The notes below the pieces were generated by a model that did no database searches, had not been told where the DNA came from, and saw nothing but the letters and a program-made list of their open reading frames with translations. Positions 1-9,552 of a stretch of 64,000 nucleotides of DNA are shown here, in pieces; position 1 is the stretch's first letter; each line of letters starts with the position of its first letter. Position numbers and translations under genes: made by a program. Source of the DNA: Pseudothauera lacus (GTDB lineage Bacteria > Pseudomonadota > Gammaproteobacteria > Burkholderiales > Rhodocyclaceae); assembly GCF_003034845.1 (NCBI RefSeq), contig NZ_PZKC01000004.1:279373-343372 (forward strand). The letters are read 5' to 3'.

Positions 1-722
1 AGCCGACGACGCAGTTCGTCGCTCTCCGGCTCCACCCACAGCACCGGCGCGCGCACCCGGCGCCAGCAGGCTTCGGCTTCGGCGCGGCGATAGAGCACCG
101 CGTTGACGCGCTTGTGGGCCGGATCGCCAGCCAGGCGCACGCCGCCGGCACCGTCGTCCTCACCCAGATGGCGGGCCAGCCAGGCCGCACGATCGGCGGG
201 CAGGCGGGGGTTGTCGCGCATCAGGCGGGCGGCAAGTTCGTCGAAGCTGGCATAGCTGCGGAAGGCCTGCGGCCGCGCCAGCTCGTCGAGCCACTTCTCG
301 TAGCGCCCGGGGGCCTCTTCCGCCGCGCGGTCAGCCAGCCCGAAGGCGTCCAGCGCCACCACCGCGGCCACCCGCGCGGGGCGCACCCCGGCATACAGGC
401 AGGCGACATTGCCGCCCATGCTGTGCCCGACCAGACGCGCCGGCTGTTCAGGCGACAAGGCACGCAGCAGCGCATCGAGATCACCGAGGTAATCGGCAAA
501 CCAGTACGCATCGCCACACCACGCGCTGCGCCCGAAGCCGCGCCAGTCGGGCGCGATGACGTGCCAATCGTCGGCCAGCGCATCGACGACGAACTGGAAG
601 GAGGCCGAGACGTCCATCCAGCCGTGCAGCATGAACAGGCGCGGCGCGCCCGCCGCGCCCCATTCGCGCAGATGGCAGGAGAAACCGCGGATGTCGACGA
701 AGCGGGAACGTGAAGGACGCAT
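1..722 (-). CDS. alpha/beta hydrolase, C-terminus beyond window edge
   Basis: The gene reads leftward and its 3' end is cut by the window edge, leaving about 240 codons from the ATG at 722. The N-terminal half has the alpha/beta-hydrolase layout: an oxyanion-hole HGWMD at residues 33-37, a PDWRGFG turn near 59-65, and the nucleophile elbow GHSMGG with Ser101. The catalytic Asp and His lie in or beyond the missing part. This suggests an esterase or lipase-like enzyme of unknown substrate, probably cytoplasmic because no signal peptide is seen. It is divergent from the gcv transcription unit. The fold is clear; the substrate is not. Confidence 0.85.
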   Translation of the reverse strand, partial: MRPSRSRFVDIRGFSCHLREWGAAGAPRLFMLHGWMDVSASFQFVVDALADDWHVIAPDWRGFGRSAWCGDAYWFADYLGDLDALLRALSPEQPARLVGHSMGGNVACLYAGVRPARVAAVVALDAFGLADRAAEEAPGRYEKWLDELARPQAFRSYASFDELAARLMRDNPRLPADRAAWLARHLGEDDGAGGVRLAGDPAHKRVNAVLYRRAEAEACWRRVRAPVLWVEPESDELRRR

Positions 723-800
723 GCGGGCTGCGGAAGGATCGGAAAGCGAAGGCGAGAGCATAGCGCGTGCACGACGGCACGGGCTGATACCGCCCGGTGC

Positions 801-829
801 TTGCTCCGCCCCCCCGGGAGTGCTATCGT
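801..829 (+). promoter_or_regulatory. sigma-70 promoter of the gcvT riboswitch leader
   Basis: A -35 TTGCTC (801-806) and a -10 TATCGT (824-829) are separated by exactly 17 bp. They place the transcription start near 836, immediately before the first riboswitch aptamer. The spacing and the fit to the aptamer start support the call; the hexamers are not perfect. Confidence 0.55.
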
Positions 830-835
830 CCGCCG

Positions 836-1018
836 GTCGCGCGGGAGAGCACTCCCAGTCGAGTCGCCGAAGGCGTAACCCCCCGGAACCGCTCAGGCAA
901 AAGGACCGCGCACGGCAATTCAAGTCTGGAGAGCGATGCGGGCGCAGGATGCGCCGGCGCATCCACCGAAGGGGCACCCGGCGCATCCGCCGGAATCTCT
1001 CAGGTAGAAGGGACAGAT
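836..1018 (+). promoter_or_regulatory. tandem glycine riboswitch
   Basis: Two successive glycine aptamers are visible. The first (about 838-911) has GGGAGAGC, the GCCGAAGGCG arm and a CGCTCAGGCAAAAGGACCG 3' side. The second (about 925-1018) has TGGAGAGCG, CACCGAAGGGGCA and TCTCTCAGGTAGAAGGGACAGA-type sequence. Both carry the gcvT-motif signatures CCGAAGG and CTCAGG-AAGG. The element lies directly upstream of gcvT, the glycine cleavage T-protein, where this class is known to activate expression when glycine is abundant. Confidence 0.93.
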
Positions 1019-1019
1019 G

Positions 1020-1057
1020 GGGCGAAGCGGGCCAAGGCGGCCGGCCTCGCCCTTTTT
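1020..1057 (+). terminator. riboswitch expression-platform terminator
   Basis: GGGCGA at 1020-1025 pairs with TCGCCC at 1047-1052, followed by five T residues at 1053-1057. It sits between the second aptamer and the gcvT start, so it is the likely intrinsic terminator that glycine binding relieves. Confidence 0.75.
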
Positions 1058-1080
1058 CGTTCACCTTTCCGGAGCCCGCC

Positions 1081-2184
1081 ATGAGCACCCCGCAGACCGC
1101 CCCCGCCAAGCGCACCGCGCTGTACTCCGCCCACCTCGCCGCCGGCGCACGCATGGTGGATTTCGCCGGCTGGGAGATGCCGGTGAACTACGGCTCGCAG
1201 ATCGAGGAGCATCACGCGGTGCGCCGCGACGCCGGCATGTTCGATGTCTCCCACATGCTTGGCCTGGACCTCTCCGGCGCGGGCACCACCGATTTCCTGC
1301 GCGGTCTGCTGGCCAACGACGTCGCACGTCTGAAGACGCCCGGCAAGGCGCTCTACAGCTGCATGCTCAACGAAACCGGCGGAGTCATCGACGACCTGAT
1401 CGTGTACCGCATGTCCGAGGCGGAATACCGCATCGTGGTCAACGCCGGCACCGCAGACAAGGACGTCGCCTGGATGCGCCAGCGCATCGCCGCCAGTGGC
1501 GCCAACGTCACCCTGGAGGCGCGCCGCGACCTCGCCATGATCGCCGTGCAAGGCCCCAACGCACTGGCGCGTGCAGCGCAGGCCATCCCCGAACTGAACA
1601 CCGCCAGCGGCATTCCCGCCCCCTTCTCCGCCGTGCGCCTGGGCGACCTGTTCGTCGGCCGCACCGGTTACACCGGCGAAGACGGCATCGAGGTCGCCGT
1701 CCCCGCGGCGCGGGCCGCGGCCATGTGGGAGGCACTGCTCGCCGCCGGCGTGCGCCCCTGCGGCCTGGGCGCGCGCGACACGCTGCGCCTGGAAGCCGGC
1801 ATGAACCTCTACGGCCAGGACATGGACGAGCAGGTCTGCCCGCTGGATGCCGGACTGGCGTGGACCGTGGACCTGCGCGACGAAGGCCGCGATTTCGTCG
1901 GCCGCACCATGCTGGAAACCCATACCGAAGCGAAGGCCTTCCTCGGCCTGATCCTGGAAGACAAAGGCGTACTGCGCGCCCACATGAAGGTGGCCAGCGC
2001 GCGCGGCGAGGGTGAAACCACCAGCGGCAGCTTCTCGCCCTCGCTGGAAAAGTCCATTGCCTTCGCGCGCCTGCCCGCCGGCACCGAACCCGGTGAAAGC
2101 GTGCAGGTGGAGGTACGCGGCAAGGCGCTCGCCGCCCGCACGGTGAAACTGCCCTTCGTGCGCAACGGCAAGGCGCTGGTCTGA
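1081..2184 (+). CDS. gcvT: glycine cleavage system aminomethyltransferase (T-protein)
   Basis: The 367-residue product matches full-length GcvT. It begins with the typical [26 protein letters not shown] segment and contains MFDVSHM and the [11 protein letters not shown] region of the family. T-protein transfers the aminomethyl carbon from lipoylated H-protein to tetrahydrofolate, releasing ammonia, in the cytoplasm. The ATG at 1081 follows the riboswitch terminator; open frame extends further upstream, but through the riboswitch itself. gcvH and gcvP follow, separated from gcvT by a toxin-antitoxin pair. Glycine control through the riboswitch is expected. Confidence 0.96.
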   Translation: MSTPQTAPAKRTALYSAHLAAGARMVDFAGWEMPVNYGSQIEEHHAVRRDAGMFDVSHMLGLDLSGAGTTDFLRGLLANDVARLKTPGKALYSCMLNETGGVIDDLIVYRMSEAEYRIVVNAGTADKDVAWMRQRIAASGANVTLEARRDLAMIAVQGPNALARAAQAIPELNTASGIPAPFSAVRLGDLFVGRTGYTGEDGIEVAVPAARAAAMWEALLAAGVRPCGLGARDTLRLEAGMNLYGQDMDEQVCPLDAGLAWTVDLRDEGRDFVGRTMLETHTEAKAFLGLILEDKGVLRAHMKVASARGEGETTSGSFSPSLEKSIAFARLPAGTEPGESVQVEVRGKALAARTVKLPFVRNGKALV

Positions 2185-2205
2185 GCGGCGAGCAGGACCA
2201 TCCAT

Positions 2206-2250
2206 CATGTCTATAATGAACATGAAGATGGACATGAGGACACAGCCATG
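2206..2250 (+). promoter_or_regulatory. toxin-antitoxin promoter with CATG repeats
   Basis: A perfect TATAAT (2212-2217) lies between gcvT and the antitoxin gene and is embedded in spaced CATG motifs starting at 2206, 2221, 2233 and 2247. The block CATGTCTATAATGAACATG at 2206-2224 is an imperfect palindrome over the -10 element. This is the arrangement expected of an autoregulated toxin-antitoxin operator. No convincing -35 is seen. Confidence 0.5.
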
Positions 2251-2556
2251 AACTGGAACGTCGCCCAAGCCAAGCAGCACCTCTCCGAAGTGCTGCGCCT
2301 CGCCGCCGAAGAGCCGCAGCTCATCTACAACCGCAACCGCCCGGTGGCCGCGGTGATTCCGGCTGACGAACTGGAAGCCTTCCAGAACTGGAAAGCCAGC
2401 CAGCAGAAACCCCAGCGCACCCTGCTGGAGGAGTTCGCCATCCTGCGTGCGCTTGCTGGCGGTGATGAGGACCCGATTCCGGAGCCCGACCGCTTTGCCG
2501 CAATGCGCCCGAACGCCTTCGACGAGATGCTCGAAGAGGACGACCGGCTGGCATGA
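2248..2556 (+). CDS. Phd/YefM-type antitoxin
   Basis: This 102-residue protein has the Phd/YefM N-terminal DNA-binding fold: MNWNVAQAKQHLSEVLRLA, then a strand ending RPVAAVIPADE. Its C-terminal tail is acidic and ends [11 protein letters not shown], as in antitoxins that wrap a PIN toxin. It overlaps the toxin gene by ATGA, so the two are translationally coupled. It should neutralise the downstream RNase and, with it, repress the promoter at 2206-2250. The pair is oddly placed inside the gcv operon. Confidence 0.85.
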   Translation: MNWNVAQAKQHLSEVLRLAAEEPQLIYNRNRPVAAVIPADELEAFQNWKASQQKPQRTLLEEFAILRALAGGDEDPIPEPDRFAAMRPNAFDEMLEEDDRLA

Positions 2557-2954
2557 AGTACCTGGTCGACACCAACATCGTCAGCGAATTGATGCGTCCG
2601 CGCCCCAACGCCGGTGTCGTGGCCTGGCTCTCTGGACAGGCCCGTTACGCACTTTCGGCGGTTTCGGTCGATGAATCCGTCTTCGGTCTGGTGCGCAAGG
2701 AGCGTTACGCCCTGTTGACCGGCTACGAGCAGTTCCTCGCGGAGCGCTGCACCGTGCTGCCCGTAACCGAGGACATCGCCCGCCGGGCCGGCACACTGCG
2801 CGGGCAGTTCGCCCGCCTTGGCATTGTCCGCAGTCAGCCGGACATGCTCATCGCCGCCACCGCCCAGGCCCACAACCTGACCCTGGTCACCCGCAACACC
2901 CGCGACTTCGAGGGCTGCGGGATCGGCCTGCTGAACCCTTTCGAACATCCCTGA
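2553..2954 (+). CDS. VapC-like PIN-domain ribonuclease toxin
   Basis: This 133-residue PIN protein begins [16 protein letters not shown], with the first acidic metal ligand at Asp6. It carries a mid-protein Glu in SVDESVFG and the acidic cluster [11 protein letters not shown] and TRNTRDFEG towards the C-terminus. PIN toxins of this type are Mg-dependent endoribonucleases that cleave tRNA or rRNA. It overlaps the antitoxin gene by 4 bp and ends 25 bp before gcvH. The cellular target cannot be read from sequence. Confidence 0.88.
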   Translation: MKYLVDTNIVSELMRPRPNAGVVAWLSGQARYALSAVSVDESVFGLVRKERYALLTGYEQFLAERCTVLPVTEDIARRAGTLRGQFARLGIVRSQPDMLIAATAQAHNLTLVTRNTRDFEGCGIGLLNPFEHP

Positions 2955-2979
2955 AACCGTCCCACAAAGGAAGCCCGCC

Positions 2980-3360
2980 ATGAGCAACATGCCTGCCGAC
3001 CTGAAGTACACCCCGTCCCACGAATGGATCCGCGTCGAAGCCGACGGCACGCTGACCATCGGCGTCACCGACCACGCTCAGGAAGCGCTCGGCGACGTGG
3101 TCTTCCTGGAACTGCCGGAAGCCGGCCGCGTGGTCGCCGCCGGTGAAGCCTGCGCGGTGATCGAGTCGGTGAAGGCCGCGTCCGACATCTATGCCCCGGT
3201 GGCCGGCGAGATCATCGACTGCAATCAGGCCGCGATTGACGCGCCGGAAAGCGTCAACGCCGACGCCTACGCCGCCTGGCTGTTCAAGCTGCGCCCGGCC
3301 GCCGGCGCCGACCTCGGCGGTCTGCTGGATGCCGCCGGCTACGCCGCCGCGATCGCCTGA
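2980..3360 (+). CDS. gcvH: glycine cleavage system H-protein
   Basis: This 126-residue H-protein carries the lipoyl attachment sequence IESVKAASD with Lys65. It begins [16 protein letters not shown] and contains [10 protein letters not shown], both typical. H-protein shuttles the methylamine group from GcvP to GcvT. The start is the ATG at 2980, preceded by AAAGGAAG. It lies downstream of the toxin gene with little room for its own promoter, so it is probably reached by readthrough from gcvT or from the toxin-antitoxin promoter. Confidence 0.96.
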   Translation: MSNMPADLKYTPSHEWIRVEADGTLTIGVTDHAQEALGDVVFLELPEAGRVVAAGEACAVIESVKAASDIYAPVAGEIIDCNQAAIDAPESVNADAYAAWLFKLRPAAGADLGGLLDAAGYAAAIA

Positions 3361-3373
3361 GATACGCCCTCCA

Positions 3374-3449
3374 CCGTTCGGGCTGAGCCAGTCGAAGCCC
3401 GATAGCAGCCTGCACCGGAAACGCCCTTCGACAAGCTCAGGGCGAACAG
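3374..3449. repeat. REP-like inverted repeat between gcvH and gcvP
   Basis: One arm, CCGTTCGGGCTGAGCC then GTCGAAGCCC (3374-3400), is an inverted copy of the second, GCCCTTCGACAAGCTCAGGG then CGAAC (3423-3449). The sequence CTTCGACAAGCTCAGG is a widespread intergenic palindromic repeat in high-GC Proteobacteria. A pair facing each other is a typical REP doublet, capable of forming a strong mRNA hairpin between gcvH and gcvP. Confidence 0.8.
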
Positions 3450-3496
3450 TTTGCAGGCGCCGACCTATTCCCGACCCCACGGCCCGGACCACGACC

Positions 3497-6385
<2,889 letters not shown>

Positions 6386-6398
6386 AGCGCAGCACTTC

Positions 6399-6445
6399 CA
6401 GGTGCTGGCAAACTCAAGGCGCACCCCTGAGCGCACCAGCACCTG
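6399..6445. repeat. inverted repeat downstream of gcvP
   Basis: CAGGTGCTGG (6399-6408) and CCAGCACCTG (6436-6445) form a perfect 10-bp inverted repeat starting 13 bp after the gcvP stop. There is no T-run, so it is more likely an RNA-stabilising or rho-assisted structure than a simple intrinsic terminator. Confidence 0.5.
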
Positions 6446-6460
6446 CGCACAATGACATTA

Positions 6461-6500
6461 GGGCCTGTTCTCATTCGCGCTGGCGGATGAGAACAGGCCC
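6461..6500. repeat. 14-bp perfect inverted repeat after gcvP
   Basis: GGGCCTGTTCTCAT (6461-6474) is matched exactly by ATGAGAACAGGCCC (6487-6500) around a 12-nt loop. It lies between gcvP and the hemerythrin gene. No poly-T tract follows. It may be a terminator, a repeat-family member or a miniature-element end; no transposase is nearby. Confidence 0.6.
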
Positions 6501-6649
6501 CGGGGGAATTCCGCAGAAATTCGTAAGCAAATCTTTTCAATGCCATTTGCATTTTACGGATTGCTTTACGATGGCTGCCGCTGTGGCCACGGCACGATTC
6601 CGACCAACATTGCCGTCCTCATCGACGCGCCCGAATGGAGCTTCCCCGC

Positions 6650-7057
6650 ATGAGTCTCATCACATGGACCAAAGAACAGTTCGCCACCAACGTTGACACC
6701 CACGACAAGGAGCACCAGGCCATCTTCGACGGCCTCAATGCCCTCCACGCCGCGGTGCAAGGTGGCGACCGCGCCCAGACCCGCGCAAAGCTGGAGCAGT
6801 TGCTGAGCACGGTTCAAGCCCACTTCCTCTCCGAAGAGGAGAACTTCGGCAAGTGCGGCTACGCCAACAGCGCAGCTCACAAGGCCGAGCACGACAACCT
6901 GATTGCCACCTGTACCGGGCTGTACGCCAAGTTCCAGTCCGGTCAGGCCGAGATCACCACGGAGACCACGCAGTTCCTCAAGGACTGGCTGGTCAAGCAC
7001 ATCCCCCACGTTGACCGTACCTACAGCGAGCCTATGCTCAACGCCGGCCTGCGCTGA
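6650..7057 (+). CDS. single-domain bacteriohemerythrin
   Basis: This 135-residue four-helix protein carries a full set of seven diiron ligands: His22, His58, Glu62, His77, His81, His117 and Asp122. Bacteriohemerythrins bind O2 reversibly and serve as oxygen carriers or sensors. The ATG at 6650 is chosen over an in-frame ATG at 6635 because GGAG at 6637-6640 provides a properly spaced ribosome site. It is monocistronic, between the gcvP hairpins and the hairpin at 7132-7161. The upstream 100 bp is unusually AT-rich and probably holds the promoter. Confidence 0.93.
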   Translation: MSLITWTKEQFATNVDTHDKEHQAIFDGLNALHAAVQGGDRAQTRAKLEQLLSTVQAHFLSEEENFGKCGYANSAAHKAEHDNLIATCTGLYAKFQSGQAEITTETTQFLKDWLVKHIPHVDRTYSEPMLNAGLR

Positions 7058-7131
7058 GACGGCGCACGCCGGCCAGCGGCGGAACACCGGCAGCGCCCTC
7101 GACCCTGCCCTGCCCGGCTGCGCATCCCTTG

Positions 7132-7161
7132 CCGGGCTCCACCCTCACGGCTGGAGCCCGG
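7132..7161 (+). terminator. hairpin downstream of hemerythrin gene
   Basis: CCGGGCTCCA (7132-7141) pairs perfectly with TGGAGCCCGG (7152-7161) around a 10-nt loop, about 75 bp after the hemerythrin stop. The T-rich tract after it is weak (GGTCTGTTGAT), so termination strength is uncertain. Confidence 0.45.
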
Positions 7162-7248
7162 GCTGGTCTGTTGATCCCTGTCGTCGTCGTGCGTGACGAC
7201 CGCCGCCGGGCGTAGAATCGCGGCCTCACACTGACCGGCCGATCAACG

Positions 7249-8946
7249 GTGCAACCCACGACAGACTCGCCCGGCGCGCACTGGCGCGCCCTGCTGACCC
7301 TCAATCTCCTTGCCCTGCTTGGCCTGCTTGCCTATCTGGGCTGGCAGATGCGTCCGGTCGCCATGCACGACCTTCACCTGGAGGATGGCGAACGGCTGCA
7401 GTGCGTCTCCTACGCCCCCTTCCGTCTCCCCGGCCAGACACCCTTCGATGCCGACCTGCGCATTTCACGCGCGCAGATCGCCGCCGACCTCGCCGAACTG
7501 GCGCGCATCAGTGCCTGCGTGCGCACCTACTCGGTCGACCAGGGGCTGGAGCAGGTTCCCGAAGTAGCCCGCGAACATGGCCTGAAGGTGCTGCTCGGGG
7601 CGTGGATCGGCGCCGATGCGGCACGCAACGCCGCCCAGCTCGATACCGCCATCGCGCTCGCCAATGCCCATCCTGACGTGGTCGATGTACTCATCGTCGG
7701 CAACGAGGTACTGCTGCGCCGCGAGCGCACGGCGGCGGAAATGCGTGCCTTGCTCGATGACGCCCGCACACGCGCGCAGGTGCCGGTGACCTACGCCGAC
7801 GTCTGGGAATTCTGGCTGCAGAACCGCGAACTTGCCGCTGCGGTGGATCGCGTCACCGTGCACATCCTGCCCTTCTGGGAGGATCACCCGGTAGGCATCG
7901 ACGACGCCGTCGATCACGTCGGCAGCGTGCTCGCGGAGGTCCGCGCGGCCTTCGACAAACCGGTGATGATCGGCGAGACCGGCTGGCCCAGCGCCGGCCG
8001 CCAGCGTCAGGCGGCACGGCCTGCACAGGTCAACCAGGCGCGCTTCATCCGCGAGTTCGTACACCGCGCCCACCTCGAAGGCTGGCATTACAACCTCATC
8101 GAGGCCATCGACCAACCCTGGAAGCGCCGCCTCGAAGGCACCGTCGGTGGCCACTGGGGCATGCTCACGGCACAACTGGAAGCCAAGTTTCCGCTCGCCG
8201 GCGCGGTCGCCGAACGCAACAGCGTCCTCGCCCCTGCATTCGCCGCAGTCGTCGGCGCCCTGCTCTGCCTGGTGCTAGCCCCCATGTCTCACACCGTCGC
8301 TACTGCGGGTGCCGATACGCTCGCCGTGGCACGCCGTACTCGCTCGCGGCGCCTCGGCACCCTCGTGACGTGCCTGTGTGAGAAATGCGGGCTGGCCACA
8401 AGCGGTGCAACCCGCCGCCTGGCCGCTGCCAGTGGCGGCGCGGCAGGCGGCATGATTGTCGTGCTGCACGGCGAACACGCCCTGCAGGCCTACCGCAGCG
8501 GCCTCGAATGGGCCGTGCTGGGCACCGTGGCGCTGCTCGGCGCGCTGCTGCCGGTGACACTGGCGCACTGGTCAGGCACGGGCCGGGCACCGGCCTTCGC
8601 CAACTTGTGGTCGGCAATGCAACATCCCGCCACCGCCGCCCTGCGCGCCTTCAGCGTGCTGCGTGCAGCGCTGCTCTTTGCTGCCGCAGTGGCCGCACTG
8701 CTGCTCGCGTTCGATCCGCGTTACCGCGACTTCCCGCTCTGGCTGTATGCCCTGCCGGCCCTTTACGCCGGCATCGCCGCCTGGTGGCTGGCCGACAACG
8801 GCCGCGAGGAGCGCATCTGTGCTGCGGTGATCGCCGCCGCCGCGCTGCTGCGCTGGTCAACCGAGCCGCTCAACCCGCAGGCCTGCGCCTGGCTGCTCTG
8901 CGCCCTCGCCCTCGCCGCCCCCGCGCTGCGCCGGCGCGGCGCGTGA
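7249..8946 (+). CDS. membrane-bound GH17-domain protein (beta-glucan synthesis/processing)
   Basis: This 565-residue protein starts at GTG 7249. Residues 14-30 form a membrane anchor. A glycoside hydrolase family 17 domain spans about 45-310, with both expected glutamates: Glu153 in VGNEV (acid/base) and Glu243 in IGETGWPS (nucleophile). The C-terminal part is a cluster of hydrophobic segments. GH17 enzymes cleave or transfer beta-1,3-glucan. Similar proteins are often annotated as beta-1,6-glucan synthases of the NdvC type. The neighbouring GH17-GT2 synthase supports a shared role in periplasmic beta-glucan. Residues about 347-400 look like an unusual polar insertion. Confidence 0.82.
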   Translation: MQPTTDSPGAHWRALLTLNLLALLGLLAYLGWQMRPVAMHDLHLEDGERLQCVSYAPFRLPGQTPFDADLRISRAQIAADLAELARISACVRTYSVDQGLEQVPEVAREHGLKVLLGAWIGADAARNAAQLDTAIALANAHPDVVDVLIVGNEVLLRRERTAAEMRALLDDARTRAQVPVTYADVWEFWLQNRELAAAVDRVTVHILPFWEDHPVGIDDAVDHVGSVLAEVRAAFDKPVMIGETGWPSAGRQRQAARPAQVNQARFIREFVHRAHLEGWHYNLIEAIDQPWKRRLEGTVGGHWGMLTAQLEAKFPLAGAVAERNSVLAPAFAAVVGALLCLVLAPMSHTVATAGADTLAVARRTRSRRLGTLVTCLCEKCGLATSGATRRLAAASGGAAGGMIVVLHGEHALQAYRSGLEWAVLGTVALLGALLPVTLAHWSGTGRAPAFANLWSAMQHPATAALRAFSVLRAALLFAAAVAALLLAFDPRYRDFPLWLYALPALYAGIAAWWLADNGREERICAAVIAAAALLRWSTEPLNPQACAWLLCALALAAPALRRRGA

Positions 8947-9360
8947 CAACAACAGCAGCGCCAGCATGAAGCCCACCGCAGCGGGCTCGAAGCTGTACAG
9001 CACCAGCCCCCAGACGCCTGCATGGATGGCCAGCCACGCCAACACGCGGGCGGCAGCCGGCACGGGGCGGCCATGCGCGCCGATGGCGGCAAGCACGGCG
9101 AGCAGCGCGCATGCCAGGCTCAGCCAGCCCAGGCGCTGATCGATGAAGGATTGCACCAGCAGCCACTTCACAGCGCACAGACCGTCCACCCCTTCGGCCA
9201 GGCTGCCGCCGCAGTCGCGCGGCAACAACCCTGCCTCCAGCACCGCGTAGCGCAGCAGGAAGGCCAGTGCGGCACTGGCGAGAACGGCCAGCGCCCGTTT
9301 CAGGGCGACACATTTGGGCAAAACATTACCATTTGTCACGATATTTCCCTTGCCCGTCAA
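8857..9360 (-). CDS. small multi-pass membrane protein, function unknown
   Basis: The 167-residue product has about four hydrophobic helices: ALAVLASAALAFLLRYAVL, the region around WLSLACALLAVLAAIG, AARVLAWLAIHAGVWGLVLY and AAVGFMLALLLLS. No family is recognised with confidence. Its last 30 codons overlap the 3' end of the GH17 gene on the other strand by 90 bp. The ATG at 9360 is the longest start; an in-frame GTG six codons later is possible. Its position between the two glucan genes suggests an envelope role, but that is inference. Confidence 0.7.
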   Translation of the reverse strand: MTGKGNIVTNGNVLPKCVALKRALAVLASAALAFLLRYAVLEAGLLPRDCGGSLAEGVDGLCAVKWLLVQSFIDQRLGWLSLACALLAVLAAIGAHGRPVPAAARVLAWLAIHAGVWGLVLYSFEPAAVGFMLALLLLSRAAPAQRGGGEGEGAEQPGAGLRVERLG

Positions 9361-9552
9361 GGGCCTCGCCGCCGACCAACTTCCTGTTTCAAATCAATGC
9401 CGAAGCAGCGTACCACGAGGCGCGGAATGGCGTAGACTGCGGGCGCGCTCCAGCCTCCGGCGCACTATGTCGAAAGTCTGATACCAGAACAACCCGCCCC
9501 AAGGGCACACAGCCCCTCACCTGTTGCTCAGCCGCACCCCTGCAGAGACCCC

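Noticed and set aside
556..1080. N-terminal extension of gcvT reaching back into the riboswitch
   Set aside because: The open frame exists, but it translates the riboswitch and the antisense of the hydrolase gene; the family N-terminus begins at the ATG at 1081.
6386..6649. Possible small RNA or tRNA in the gap after gcvP
   Set aside because: No cloverleaf or tRNA consensus arms; the structure is explained by two inverted repeats and an AT-rich promoter region.
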